Assembly (NCBI GenBank): GCA_964471475.1
Contig: CAYYFQ010000011.1
Location: forward strand, 1 to 57,298
From: JAJNBD01 sp964471475
GTDB taxonomy: Bacteria; Pseudomonadota; Gammaproteobacteria; CAISUE01
Direction of reading: 5' to 3'
Length of the DNA stretch: 57,298 nt
Below, piece after piece: positions 44,566 to 55,000 of the stretch (positions are counted from its first letter, which is position 1; every line of letters starts with the position of its first letter). The position numbers and the translations under genes were made by a program. The notes below the pieces were generated by a model that saw only the letters and a list, made by a program, of their open reading frames with translations, had not been told where the DNA came from and searched no databases.

Positions 44566-44891
44566 ACGCTACAGCCAAAGCCCTCGCTGCGGGCACTTTA
44601 ACAGGTTACAACGTACGGCATATGTTGTTATCATTTCAATCGATTATCTTGGGGTTGCTCTTGTGCGCCTCTTTGGTCACCGCTTGCGGCATTATTTATC
44701 TTAAAGATATGAGTCGTCAAGAAGTGATGCAACTACACAGCCTCCGCTCGCTACATCAGCAAATGATCGTAGATCAAGGCAAACTATTGCTCGAGCAAAA
44801 CACATGGTCTTCGCCCATTCGCATTCAAAACATTGCAACTACGCAATTAAATATGGTAATGCCTGCGAAAAATGCTATTGTTTTTGCGTAA
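44562..44891 (+). CDS. ftsL: Cell division protein FtsL
   Basis: 109 aa bitopic membrane protein of the FtsQLB divisome complex. It has a short cytoplasmic N terminus, one hydrophobic helix (about 22-46), then a periplasmic coiled-coil-like segment (SLRSLHQQMIVDQGKLLLEQ). Sequence conservation is low in this family; position after rsmH is the main support. ftsI, which normally follows, is absent. The end overlaps waaF on the other strand by 17 bases. Confidence 0.88.
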   Translation: MNATAKALAAGTLTGYNVRHMLLSFQSIILGLLLCASLVTACGIIYLKDMSRQEVMQLHSLRSLHQQMIVDQGKLLLEQNTWSSPIRIQNIATTQLNMVMPAKNAIVFA

Positions 44892-45867
44892 GTTGAAAGA
44901 CCTCATCAGGCAAAATCTGCGTCAAGCAATGATAGTGGCCAAATCGACAGGTACGAGCAAAGCAAGGTCTACAAGGTAAATTTTTACTGACAATGACTGC
45001 TTTATCGGTTAATGGTGGTGTAAAATCTGGACTCGTTGAACCATACAGTGCCACTACTTTAACACCTACGGCCGCTGCAATATGCATCAACCCCGAATCA
45101 TTGGTTAACACTAATTTTGCCAAAGCCAATAAATCCACCGCATCTGTTAAAGATGTTTTACCCGCCAAATTTTTACACCTTACTTTTTCTTCAATAGCAT
45201 GCGTGATCGTTTGATCTTTTGGTCCTCCCACTACCCATATTTCCCCCCCTTGCTGCTGATAGGCCTTTGCCACCTCAGCAAAATATTCTGCAGGCCACCG
45301 TTTGGATGCTCCATATTCCGCTCCCGGGCAAATCACTAAAGCATTTGTAGGATTTAAATTAAATTGACGAATCAATTTTTGTTGGTTATTTGGGTCTACG
45401 GTAAGCTTAGGCCAAGGTAAGAGCGAAGGCAACTCAGAAGCACGGGGAAGCGCCAATGCACAAAATCTCTGAACCATTAAAGGGTAGCGTATTTTATCCA
45501 ATATGCGTCCATCATTAAGTAAACCATAACGCATTTCTCCCAAAAAACCAGTGCGTCGAGGAATTTTTGCAAAATATACTGCTAAAGCGGACTTCCAAGA
45601 GTTTGGCAAGACAATCGCTTGATCATACTCAAATTTAGCTAATCGGCATCCTAGCTTAAAGCGCTCGCGAAGTTGCAAGCCACCATGCTTTACTTCTAAT
45701 AAATGTGTAGTTGTCACTTCAGGCATTTTCATCGCGAGTGCGGCAGTACTCGGAGGAGCAACAAGGTCTATTCGAACTTTTGGATGTAGCGATTTCAAAA
45801 AACGAAATAAAGATTGCGCCATCACCATATCACCCACCCACGCTGGCGCAACAACTAAAATTTTCAC
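44875..45867 (-). CDS. waaF: ADP-heptose:LPS heptosyltransferase II
   Basis: Adds the second heptose to the LPS inner core, in the cytoplasm. Glycosyltransferase family 9. The N terminus MKILVVAPAWVGDMVMAQSLFR and the donor-binding NDSGLMHIAAAVGVKVVALYGSTSP are diagnostic. The paired cysteines LPCRPCFARTCRFGHYHCL near the C terminus are common in this group. 330 aa. A zinc-ribbon gene lies directly upstream; its stop adjoins the waaF start. Confidence 0.93.
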   Translation of the reverse strand: MKILVVAPAWVGDMVMAQSLFRFLKSLHPKVRIDLVAPPSTAALAMKMPEVTTTHLLEVKHGGLQLRERFKLGCRLAKFEYDQAIVLPNSWKSALAVYFAKIPRRTGFLGEMRYGLLNDGRILDKIRYPLMVQRFCALALPRASELPSLLPWPKLTVDPNNQQKLIRQFNLNPTNALVICPGAEYGASKRWPAEYFAEVAKAYQQQGGEIWVVGGPKDQTITHAIEEKVRCKNLAGKTSLTDAVDLLALAKLVLTNDSGLMHIAAAVGVKVVALYGSTSPDFTPPLTDKAVIVSKNLPCRPCFARTCRFGHYHCLTQILPDEVFQLTQKQ

Positions 45868-46089
45868 TTAACTCACTCGACTGGCTTCACTTAAAAAATA
45901 TTCGGATCCACAGTAAGGGCATATGGACGTACCCTCTTCTTCAATCGCAAGATACACTCTTGGATGCGCATTCCACAACACCATGTCTGGCATAGGGCAA
46001 CATAACGGGAGATCGCTACGTGTTACGAAATATTGCTTTTGTTGGCATGCGGCAATTTTATCTTGATTATTTGGCGCTATTATTGTCAT
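45868..46089 (-). CDS. Small zinc-finger protein (zf-CHCC type)
   Basis: 73 aa from the ATG at 46089, preceded by ggaggg at proper spacing; a longer frame begins at 46143. The probable zinc ligands are Cys in LPLCCPMP, His in WNAHPRVYL, and CPYCG near the C terminus, the CHCC arrangement shared with the NDUFS6-like zinc domain. The last bases abut waaF and the start overlaps the end of the VirB1-like gene by 23 bases, so the three genes are probably one transcript. The role is unknown. Confidence 0.85.
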   Translation of the reverse strand: MTIIAPNNQDKIAACQQKQYFVTRSDLPLCCPMPDMVLWNAHPRVYLAIEEEGTSICPYCGSEYFLSEASRVS

Positions 46090-46699
46090 CACTACCCTCC
46101 GATGAAGTATCATAAGAATCCGTATCTTTATAATCTTGATCAAAACCGGGCGTTGGCAACTGGTATTCCGAATGCTGCAATAATTTGTTGTAATTTAAGT
46201 TTTGATTAGAAGGATTCGTTTTATTAAATGGATGAATAGTGGCATAATCGATTATCTGCTTCGCATATCCTAAGCCTTCGGTCTTATTGCCGGTTTTGTA
46301 AAATGATAACGCACACGTATCTCGCTCAGTATCATTATTGGTTGAGGTCGCACAATAGGCTTCGGCTTGATCTAATAAATCACTCGCAACAGCGATATTT
46401 TTACAAGGGCGCAATAAAGATTCTAACGTAACACCCTGTTTATCCAAAGTCTCTAACCACCCACTTGGAATTTGCATCATGCCAATTTCAATATGTTTAC
46501 CTTGAGCTAGTTGAGACTTAGCATAAGCTAAAGCGGTAGGAACAGTTTTAAAACTCCCATTTTTAATTCCCGCTTTGCCAGAATCTGTCACCACTGTAAT
46601 CATCAAAGGATTTTCTGCTGATCCATTTTGTATCATTGAATTAACAATACTACTATTGTAAAACATGCTACAAATCATAATAGAAGTTAATAAATTCAT
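46067..46699 (-). CDS. VirB1-like lytic transglycosylase-fold protein, catalytic Glu altered
   Basis: 210 aa. The central part matches VirB1/TrbN-type transglycosylases: VPTALAYAKSQLAQGKHI, EIGMMQIPSGW, LESLLRPCKNIAVASDLL, then ALSFYKTGNKTEGLGYAKQII. In active enzymes the catalytic Glu precedes Ser four residues before Asn-Pro (ES..NP). Here the aligned residues are G26-S27 in QNGSAENPL, so the Glu is missing. The short hydrophobic N terminus may be a degenerate signal peptide. The C terminus is acidic and Ser/Asp-rich. No other type IV secretion gene is nearby. It may be a structural or binding remnant. Confidence 0.65.
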   Translation of the reverse strand: MNLLTSIMICSMFYNSSIVNSMIQNGSAENPLMITVVTDSGKAGIKNGSFKTVPTALAYAKSQLAQGKHIEIGMMQIPSGWLETLDKQGVTLESLLRPCKNIAVASDLLDQAEAYCATSTNNDTERDTCALSFYKTGNKTEGLGYAKQIIDYATIHPFNKTNPSNQNLNYNKLLQHSEYQLPTPGFDQDYKDTDSYDTSSEGSDDNNSAK

Positions 46700-46816
46700 T
46701 AAAATACTTGCCCTTCTTGGTTAAAAAGGCTAATCTTACTCGGTTAACAGAGGTTAGACAAGGGCTGAACTACGTTATGGGGTGGGGCTTCTTTATAAAC
46801 TTAAGCTATTTTCAAT

Positions 46817-47734
46817 ATGACTATTACTTCTTTTTTATTACCAGTCACGCACAATCACCAACTCAAAATTCACTACGCAGGTAATCCTTTGGGTCTCCCG
46901 ATCATGCAGTTGCATGGAGGGCCAGGAGCGGGCTGTGATGTTAAGAATTTTGCTAACTTTGATTTACGTCGGTGCTTTGTGATTTTGCATGATCAACGGG
47001 GATGTGGCGAATCTTTGCCATTTGGAAAGTTGCAACATAATACTACTTGGGATTTAGTTGAGGATATTGACGCCATACGCCGCCATTTCAATCTCCCCAC
47101 GATATTATTATATGGAGGCTCTTGGGGATCTACATTAGCGTTGGCGTACGGTGAAAAGTATCCCCAGCATGTGTTAGGTTTTGTGTTGCGTAGCATTTGT
47201 TTAGGTGAACAAAGTGAGTATGATTGGTTATATCAATCAGGCGCCCCCTCTCTCTTCCCAGAAGCTTTTTCTAAATTCACTCATTGGCTCCCCACACCCA
47301 AACCACACATTGTGAAAAGCTACTATCAAGCGTTAACTTCTACAAACCAAAACACCATTAAAAAAGCTGCGTTGCACTGGCATAATTGGGCTTTAACGTG
47401 TTTAGAGCTACCGCCGATAGAATCCTGGCCAGAAAATATCACTGAGCAAAATATGTTAATTAATTTAGCACGTCTCGAAAGCCATTATTTTAGTCATGAG
47501 GTTTTTTTAAAACCAAATCAACTGATAAACGAACTTCATCGAATATGTCATCTTAAAGCCATTATTATTCACGGCGCTAAAGATTTTTTATGCCCCCCCA
47601 TAAATGCTTATCGATTACATCAAGCATGGCCAAGTAGTCTTTTAAAAATCCTTCCAGCGGCGGGCCACTTAAGCTCAAGTGAAGGCATGCAAACAGCACT
47701 TTTGGAGGCGGTGAATTATTTTTGTCAAATTTAA
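46817..47734 (+). CDS. pip: Prolyl aminopeptidase
   Basis: An alpha/beta hydrolase that removes N-terminal proline. 305 aa. The oxyanion motif is LHGGPGAGC, followed by LHDQRGCGES, the nucleophile elbow GGSWGSTLALAYGEKYP, the Asp in HGAKDFLCPP, and the His in PAAGHLSS. These are the family signatures. No signal peptide is visible, so it acts in the cytoplasm. Both neighbours are on the other strand and unrelated. Confidence 0.94.
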   Translation: MTITSFLLPVTHNHQLKIHYAGNPLGLPIMQLHGGPGAGCDVKNFANFDLRRCFVILHDQRGCGESLPFGKLQHNTTWDLVEDIDAIRRHFNLPTILLYGGSWGSTLALAYGEKYPQHVLGFVLRSICLGEQSEYDWLYQSGAPSLFPEAFSKFTHWLPTPKPHIVKSYYQALTSTNQNTIKKAALHWHNWALTCLELPPIESWPENITEQNMLINLARLESHYFSHEVFLKPNQLINELHRICHLKAIIIHGAKDFLCPPINAYRLHQAWPSSLLKILPAAGHLSSSEGMQTALLEAVNYFCQI

Positions 47735-47805
47735 GTTACGTTACAGGGCCAAGCTTCGGTTTTTCATTTTCACATTAGACCTCTAACGAAGTCTGACCCC
47801 AAGAC

Positions 47806-49173
47806 TTAACGAGCATATTTAGCTAGAAAATCCATTACCGCCTGCCAAGCCTTTACTTGCGCATCAGCTGTGTCTTTTGGATTGCCTCCAAGATTCACAT
47901 CTCCCCCGTTAACACCAATAGGACTTGTTAAAACCGTCGTGGGTGTATATGGCAATCCTTCCCCTCCCAAGAAATGCCCCACTCCATTATAGTTTATCAA
48001 CTGATAATCATAAGCAAAATGCTTTTCGCTTAAGCGTTCAAAAGCCATTCCAGATAATACGCTTGAACCTAAAAATAAATCATTGACTCCCGCTTGCATC
48101 AAAATAGGCCCTTGAATGTTTTCTACAAGGATAGTTGCTTTATTCACGGTTTGCGGATCTATCGCGAATAAACTAGACAAGAAAGTGCGCAAATAATAAG
48201 ATGTTGTTAAATTTTCAGCCGTAGGGGATGGAATATCTAAAGGAATATAAGCGAGGGGTTTCCCTCCATAAGTAAAAGGCGTCTGTGCCCCAATCACGTC
48301 TGGCTTAGGGTCTACCGACTGAAAAATAACTCCCCCGCCACTAAAGACGGCGACTGCTTTAATTTGAGGATAATGCGCTGCCACCAATAAAGCTGTGCTC
48401 CCTCCAAATGACGTACCTACCACCGCTAATCGACGTGTATTTAACTGTGGTTGTATTTGGGCCCACTGAATGGCTTTCCCAAAATACTCTAGAGGAATAT
48501 TGCTTAAGTGAGTGGGAACCCCCGGGGCTTTATAATACGCTAAAGCGATCACGGCATAACCTTGATTAGCAAATTGCACAGCATAAGCATCCGAGGGAAT
48601 TCCTCCTCCCAAACCACCTAATACAATAACCGTAGGAAATGGACCTTTACCTTTAGGCGTAAATAAATTCCCTACCAAACCGGTTTCCGGAGGTAAAGAA
48701 ACACGCGTAATTCCATCAGCCGCCACATAGCGCGTGAGTTGCGCCTTAATAGTTTGCCCATTATTCGTCGCCGTTAAATTTACAATCATTGGATTTAAAG
48801 AAGAATGAGCGAAAAGAGTACGGTTCTTTACATCCGATGGCAATTGCATCGACCAAAATAATCCCATTGAATCAGGAGTTAAATAAGTACCACTAATAGG
48901 TGCTTGCTCTCCTAAAGCCAACATTCCGGCGCTATTTGCAATGACTTGTGCGTTTGACTTCCATACACGACCTAATTCATCGGTGGTAGTTGCGGTAAGA
49001 TCAACAGGAGTACCGGGTTTAACACCAGAAACTCGAATACTAATAGGCTTGTTGACCAGTGCTTGTTGCGGATAAACGTACATAGCCAGATCTGCATAGG
49101 CGGAGGAGATAAAAAACAAGCAGCTACTTGCGATTAAAAAGCGTTTAGCATGATGGAATAATGAAGTTAACAT
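47806..49173 (-). CDS. Exported BAAT-family acyl-CoA thioesterase-like hydrolase
   Basis: 455 aa. An N-terminal signal peptide (basic HHAKR, hydrophobic to SSAYA, cleavage near residue 27) is followed by a beta-rich BAAT N-terminal domain (about 30-150) and an alpha/beta hydrolase domain (about 170-455). The nucleophile is Ser in GTSFGGS, where amino-acid N-acyltransferases of this family have Cys. The acid is in QAGVNDLFL and the His in GVGHFLGGEG. The family acts on acyl-CoA or bile-acid-CoA thioesters inside cells, so a predicted periplasmic or secreted member is unusual. The substrate is unknown. Confidence 0.82.
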   Translation of the reverse strand: MLTSLFHHAKRFLIASSCLFFISSAYADLAMYVYPQQALVNKPISIRVSGVKPGTPVDLTATTTDELGRVWKSNAQVIANSAGMLALGEQAPISGTYLTPDSMGLFWSMQLPSDVKNRTLFAHSSLNPMIVNLTATNNGQTIKAQLTRYVAADGITRVSLPPETGLVGNLFTPKGKGPFPTVIVLGGLGGGIPSDAYAVQFANQGYAVIALAYYKAPGVPTHLSNIPLEYFGKAIQWAQIQPQLNTRRLAVVGTSFGGSTALLVAAHYPQIKAVAVFSGGGVIFQSVDPKPDVIGAQTPFTYGGKPLAYIPLDIPSPTAENLTTSYYLRTFLSSLFAIDPQTVNKATILVENIQGPILMQAGVNDLFLGSSVLSGMAFERLSEKHFAYDYQLINYNGVGHFLGGEGLPYTPTTVLTSPIGVNGGDVNLGGNPKDTADAQVKAWQAVMDFLAKYAR

Positions 49174-49229
49174 CGTCCTTGGTTCCTTGTAAAAAAAATA
49201 GTATTTTACATGATTTTATTTGAAATGGA

Positions 49230-49802
49230 TTAGGCAGTAATTTGCCTTTTATACTCATCCCAGTTAAAAAACGGACCTGGGTCCGTTTTCCGATGAGGAG
49301 CAATATCACTATGGCCAACAATGCGATTCAGTGTAATCGCTGGAAATTTTTGCATCAAGCATCTCGTAATGGGAACTAGTGTGAGATATTGCTCTTTTGT
49401 AAAAGCTTCACTATCGCTTCCTTCTAACTCAATCCCAATAGAATAATCATTGCAATTAGGAACGCCATCAAAGTTGGAAGCACCTGCATGCCAAGCACGT
49501 TTATTAAAAGGGACAAATTGGATCACCTCACCAGTACGACGAATAAAAAGATGCGTAGAAACTTTTAAATCCTTTAAACTTTCATAATAAGGATGGGCAG
49601 CACAATCTAATTTATTAAGAAATAATTTTTCGACAGCATCCCCTGTAAATATTCCAGGAGGCAAGCTGATGTTATGGATTACGAGCAAGCTAATTACAGC
49701 ATCGGAAGGACGGTTATTACAATTAGGTGAAACTAAAAACCTAGCAGGCGCGAGGATATGGTTTTGTGTGATGACGAAATGAGGAGAGTTGGCATTGTCC
49801 AT
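49230..49802 (-). CDS. ampD: 1,6-anhydro-N-acetylmuramoyl-L-alanine amidase
   Basis: A cytoplasmic recycling amidase. Zinc ligands are visible as His in LLVIHNISLPPG, His in IVGHSDIAPHRKTDPG and the Asp of KTDPG. The RAWHAG and NDYSIGIELEG motifs are typical of AmpD. The start at 49802 gives 190 aa, close to E. coli AmpD; a TTG at 49850 would extend it by 16 residues. It follows the sensor kinase gene in the same direction, 54 bases after its stop. Confidence 0.95.
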   Translation of the reverse strand: MDNANSPHFVITQNHILAPARFLVSPNCNNRPSDAVISLLVIHNISLPPGIFTGDAVEKLFLNKLDCAAHPYYESLKDLKVSTHLFIRRTGEVIQFVPFNKRAWHAGASNFDGVPNCNDYSIGIELEGSDSEAFTKEQYLTLVPITRCLMQKFPAITLNRIVGHSDIAPHRKTDPGPFFNWDEYKRQITA

Positions 49803-49856
49803 AAAAATTATCTTAAAAATGTTTTCTGTTTCGGCATAGCGAATGCTCAAAATGCC

Positions 49857-51833
49857 TTAGTTACTATCCAATCCCATCAAACATTCTTCAACAGCAATCT
49901 TAGTCGTGTCAATTGCTTGTAGCAAATCATAATACACATCACTGATCGCATTTTTATTGCTTGCACGGCAACACTTAAGCAGTTTTTCACTTGCTTCAGC
50001 AAGTAAGGGTGCATCTATATATAAAGCACCGCCTTTAATACGATGTGCAATTTTAGCGACAGTCACCCATTCCGATTGCGCATAAGCTGCCGTTAAAGCA
50101 AATATCTCAGCAGAAACGGTATCATATATAAAAGAGTCTAAAAGTTCCCTCAATGCTTTTTTGTTGGGCACTCGCTTTTGCAAGTTGCGTGCATTAAAAA
50201 TTTTATTTGCAAGCGTTGGCATAGAAATGTCGTTATTTTTTGTGGTCTTTGTTTTTTTTCTATCAGGCTGGCAAAATTGGAGGAGTACTTCTTCCGCTTG
50301 CTCTACTGATAAGGGTTTAATCAATACATCATCCATGCCAGCCTCATAAGCTTCTTGTCGAATCGCTTCATCTATATGAGCACTTAACCCAATGATAGCT
50401 ATATGTTTATTCGTATTTTTTTCTTCTCTTCGAATTAAACGAGTTACTTCCATGCCCGAAATATCCGGCAAACCGATATCCATAAAAATCAACTCATAGC
50501 ATCCATCTTTCACCATTCTCAACGCCGCTTCACCATTTTCAGCAAAATCAAGTTGGCAATTGATCTGTTCAAGAGCTAATTGGGCTGCTACACGTGCAAT
50601 TTTAGTATCTTCCACAAGAAGTATGTGATAGGGCGTCGTGCGTAATGATTTTTTTTGTATATTCTCTTGTGAGCTCACCTCAATAGAAGTTTCTGTAATC
50701 TTCATAGGTAAGGTAAAATGAAAACGTGTACCTTCTCCTATTTTACTCTCCACGTAAATTTTTTTGCCTCCTAACTGTTCCACAAATTTTTGCGCTATGT
50801 AAAGGCCAACACCATTACCCTGATATAACCCTTTATAAGCAGGTGAAACACGGAAAAAGCGATCAAAAATCTTAGGCTGCTCAGTATCCGCAATGCCAAT
50901 CCCTGTGTCGCTAATGCTCCATTCGATCTCACAAGTTGAGTGATTACACGTTAATACTTTAGCTTCAAATGTAACACTACCTGCTTCTGTAAATTTAATG
51001 GCGTTTCCTAATAAATTTAATAAAATGCGCTCAAATTTTACTTGATCTCCTATCACATAATGTGGCAACGCGGGATCCATATAAATAGAAAAACCTAAGT
51101 TTTTCGTTTGAATATTGGGCAAAACTAAAGCAGTAAGATTTTTTATAGAAGCCACAAGATCAAAAGATTTTTCTTTTAATAGTTCATCATGTGACTTACC
51201 CATAGCTGCTAGATCTAAGACATTATTTAACAAGTTTAAAAGTTGTTTTGCGCCTTCTTGCATTAATTCAAGCTGCTCTTTTTCCTCAGGAGTTCGTGCT
51301 TTAGCGCCGAGATTACCGGCAATCGCCACAATACCCGACAAAGGGGTGCGAATATCATGACTCATATTAGTAATAAATTCAGATTTAGCTTGACTTGCGG
51401 CCTCAGCGGCTTCTTTAGCCGCAACTAAAGAGATTTCATGTTGTTTTTCTAATGTAATGTCTTCTGCAATCCCAGCAAATGCCAGAAGTTGCTCTCCAAC
51501 AAAGATAGGAAAGCTTGTGTCTTTGATCCAACGAATTCCTTTGTCCGGACGCACAATGCGATAATATTCTAAAAAACGTGTATTTTCATTCACTAAAGGA
51601 TTACGTTTTGCAATGGAAGCGCGAAGTTTAAGCAAATCCTCCGGATAAATAGACTTCATCCATAACGACGGCTCCGCATAAATAGCGTCTAGGGGTAGTC
51701 CCCAAATTTTTTCAAAAGCCGCACTGAGATAAAGTTGTTTTTTATAATCAGGCGATTTTACCCAAAAAACATCCTTACTTTTTTCAGCAAAACCTTTAAA
51801 AGCAATAGATTGATCAAAAGTAAATTGAGACAT
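49857..51833 (-). CDS. Hybrid sensor histidine kinase with PAS, REC and Hpt domains
   Basis: 658 aa. In order: a PAS domain (about 10-130), HisKA with H159 in MSHDIRTPL, HATPase with N277 in LLGNAIKF and the G box DTGIGIAD, a receiver domain with phospho-acceptor D452 in MDIGLPDISG and K506, and an Hpt domain with H597 in AHRIKGGAL. This is a complete four-step phosphorelay in one chain, without a predicted transmembrane segment, so it senses a cytoplasmic cue. No cognate DNA-binding regulator is adjacent. It is divergent from the A-T-TE gene, 217 bases away. Confidence 0.92.
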   Translation of the reverse strand: MSQFTFDQSIAFKGFAEKSKDVFWVKSPDYKKQLYLSAAFEKIWGLPLDAIYAEPSLWMKSIYPEDLLKLRASIAKRNPLVNENTRFLEYYRIVRPDKGIRWIKDTSFPIFVGEQLLAFAGIAEDITLEKQHEISLVAAKEAAEAASQAKSEFITNMSHDIRTPLSGIVAIAGNLGAKARTPEEKEQLELMQEGAKQLLNLLNNVLDLAAMGKSHDELLKEKSFDLVASIKNLTALVLPNIQTKNLGFSIYMDPALPHYVIGDQVKFERILLNLLGNAIKFTEAGSVTFEAKVLTCNHSTCEIEWSISDTGIGIADTEQPKIFDRFFRVSPAYKGLYQGNGVGLYIAQKFVEQLGGKKIYVESKIGEGTRFHFTLPMKITETSIEVSSQENIQKKSLRTTPYHILLVEDTKIARVAAQLALEQINCQLDFAENGEAALRMVKDGCYELIFMDIGLPDISGMEVTRLIRREEKNTNKHIAIIGLSAHIDEAIRQEAYEAGMDDVLIKPLSVEQAEEVLLQFCQPDRKKTKTTKNNDISMPTLANKIFNARNLQKRVPNKKALRELLDSFIYDTVSAEIFALTAAYAQSEWVTVAKIAHRIKGGALYIDAPLLAEASEKLLKCCRASNKNAISDVYYDLLQAIDTTKIAVEECLMGLDSN

Positions 51834-52050
51834 AATATGCCTATTATATTGGTTATGTTATCTGATGAGCAAGCTTTAGAAGCCCTAGAAGCAAAATTAA
51901 CGAAATGTTGTACTAGATTCGCTATGTTATTATGTGATATTATATCTTATCCTAATAAAAATTGTACAAATATGTTGTGTTAAAACAGCAATGACAGCAT
52001 TGTAAATAATAAAGATAGTATTATGAACATAACGTCGTGCAGGTGCGCCT

Positions 52051-55000
52051 ATGCCTTTACTTTTACCTACTAGCCCAAAGCTGTGGAATGCGCTTTGGCC
52101 GCTTATCTCGCCTGATGCAAAATTGGACAACCCAGCGTTGACTGTAGTCAAGCCCTCGTCTGAGCCCAATAGTTTTCAGGTAACCACCGTTACTTATAAA
52201 GAGCTCCTACAAGCAACTGCAGCAGCGGTTCGAACATTGCACCCGCATGTAGATTCCCAGCAACCACGCCCTTCTTTTATCTTATATGGGAATCAACCTA
52301 TACTATTGACAATAAGTGCGATGTTAGCGGCGGTGCGCCTTGGCGCCCCTTTTATTTGGGTAGACAGCCCTGAGCGACTCGCCACTATTCTTGCTGATAA
52401 TAGCCTTAGTGAACAACATCCAATTAAAGTGATTGTGGGAGAAGCGGAAGATATTCAAGGTTTATCTACCCACCTTCCTATTTGCTCACGTTTCGAAGAG
52501 GTTTCAAGTGATAGTGATGTTAGCACTTTCCTTAACCCTGTAATTTCTGCTGAAGGTGAAGAAGATCTTGATGCTTATTGCGTCTCTACCTCGGGCACCA
52601 CGGGAACACCAAGAACCCTTATTCTTCCGGGAGATGGTCTATTAAAGTGGCAAACCCCATGGCAAGAAGTACTAAAGCTCGCTCCTAAAAAAGCTTATTT
52701 AGTGTTCGCCTCCCCTATTTTTGACGCAGCTTTTTGGGATATGTTTGGCGCTTTGTTTAACGGTGCACACATAGTAACGGCTAGCACTTCCATTAAAGCA
52801 GATACTGCTTCATTGCTTCCACTTCTCAATGGTACTCTCTACGACAAAGAAACTGATACCAAAAGCCCTGCTATCGATGTGTTAACGGTTCCTCCTTCTA
52901 TTTACCAACTTATTGCTGAATTAGTACCCCACAGCGATAAATCCTCTTCTTCAGCCCAACAGTTCTTAGACCACCCTGTCACGATCACCTCAACAGGCGG
53001 AGCTTTTCGTCCCGAATTTACAACAAAACTACTCGCTGCTGGCTCACGCCCTGTGAATGGCTATGGTCCTTCTGAAGTTAGTGTGGGCGCAACACTCAAC
53101 CCAATTCATGAAGCGCATCTGAAGTCTATCGGCCATCCTATCAACGCTATGTCTTTCTTGCTAAAAAAACTCGATACGGAAGACACTACTTTTCTTTCTT
53201 TAGCTGCAGCAGAAAGCAACGTGTCCTATGAGCTTTATATTGGTGGACGCGGACTGGGGAGATATACAGACCCTACTCTCAATGAAGAGCGATTTAAAGA
53301 GATTGACGGAAAAAGATATTTTGCCACAGGTGACTATGTCACCCTCACTCCTACGGGCGAAATAAATTTTGTGAGTCGTCAAACACGAGTAGTCAAAGTC
53401 AGTGGTCAAAAAGTAGAATTAGATACTATTGAAACCACACTTAAAACTATCGATGGCATAACTAATGCCGCTGTCACCACATTACCCTCTGGGAAAATAG
53501 TGGCTTTCATTACCCAAAGAGACACGCCTACGCCAACTCCTAGCATCGTATCAGAAGCGCTTCTTCATACTTTGAGAGAACAATGTAAAAGCCTTATGTC
53601 TCGTTGGGCGATCCCTTCTTTTTTTGTAACAGTACCCCTCATCCCCACCAAAGGTGAAAAACGCACACCGGATTATGCACAGTTAACGATGCCTGATTTT
53701 GCGACAGAACCTCTACCACAAAATTTATCAGAAAATAGGCGCGCATTATTAACTACAATAACCTCAATTCTCAATTTAAAAGAGATTACACCAGAAGCAC
53801 TCTGGGCCCACAAAAGAAGCACACTGCAGGATTTAGGGTTAGACTCCTTGGGGCGTACCACCTTACAAGGTGCTTTACGCAATCAAGGCATTTCTTTTGA
53901 AATCAGTTTAGAAGATAGTGTTCAGACATTATGTTTAAAAATAGTAACTGCCACCTATGTAAAAAGATTCTCTCTTCCTTCTGAAAAAAAATCTATACTT
54001 GTTTTTCCAGATATTACAGGAACCACCGAATATTTTACAACCTGCCAAAAAACAAATAACATAGCACCCACAACAATTATCTCTCTTGATGTGGCCGCGA
54101 ATGACGAGCTCGCTCTCACAGAATTAATGCCTCTGCTAGCAAATTTTGAAGATTTAGTACAGTTTTATACTTATGTCTATGAGCAGCTTCGTATCACTCA
54201 CTTAAACGCTCCACACATGGTAGTTGGTTACTCTTTAGGCGCATGTATAGCGATGGGAGTAATGGCAAAGATCGCAGATGCTGGACGAACTCCTCCCCCA
54301 ACTGTTTTACTTGATCCTCTGGTCATACAAACCGCTGACGAATTAAATGCTATGCTCCCCACTATGATACCCGTATGTTGCGCCGCACAGGGGGTGGTGG
54401 TGCCTGCTCAAAATAGATCATACTCTACGTCTTCATCCGCTGCTGCTCTACCACACGACATTATTGTTCACCACTGGAAGGATATAAGAGAGTCTCAACC
54501 TATTTTATGTGATTTTTTAGCACATCTCATGACGCTTGCTGCGGCCTTACCACTCGATCAATTAACTCTTGCTTACAAAAAGCTAACCAAAGCAAACCTT
54601 CCAGTATCTTTCCTCGTCGATGAGCACAATCCTCTGGTAGCAAAAGAATGCTTTTACACCGGCTCCCCTTCCTTCAATGGCTGCAAACCCCTCTCAGATA
54701 CTTCTCATTCGGCGATTATTACTCATCCCTCATTTTATGCAGCCATTTCAACGTACGTACAACGTATTGATACCGTACCGATACCCAAAGGAGATTTAGT
54801 AAAACTACAAGCAGCTATGGCTTTACTAGAATCCTTATGCCAAGGAGACGCTATATCAATCACTCAGTCCGCTAAAGGCGAAGGCACACCTCCACCTCCT
54901 ACACGCAATGCCCTCTTAACTCTCCGAAATTCAATATTTGCCGTACTGTCTTCCTCACCACCTCTGATTCCACAAGACGCAGCCACTTCTTCCTCACCTT

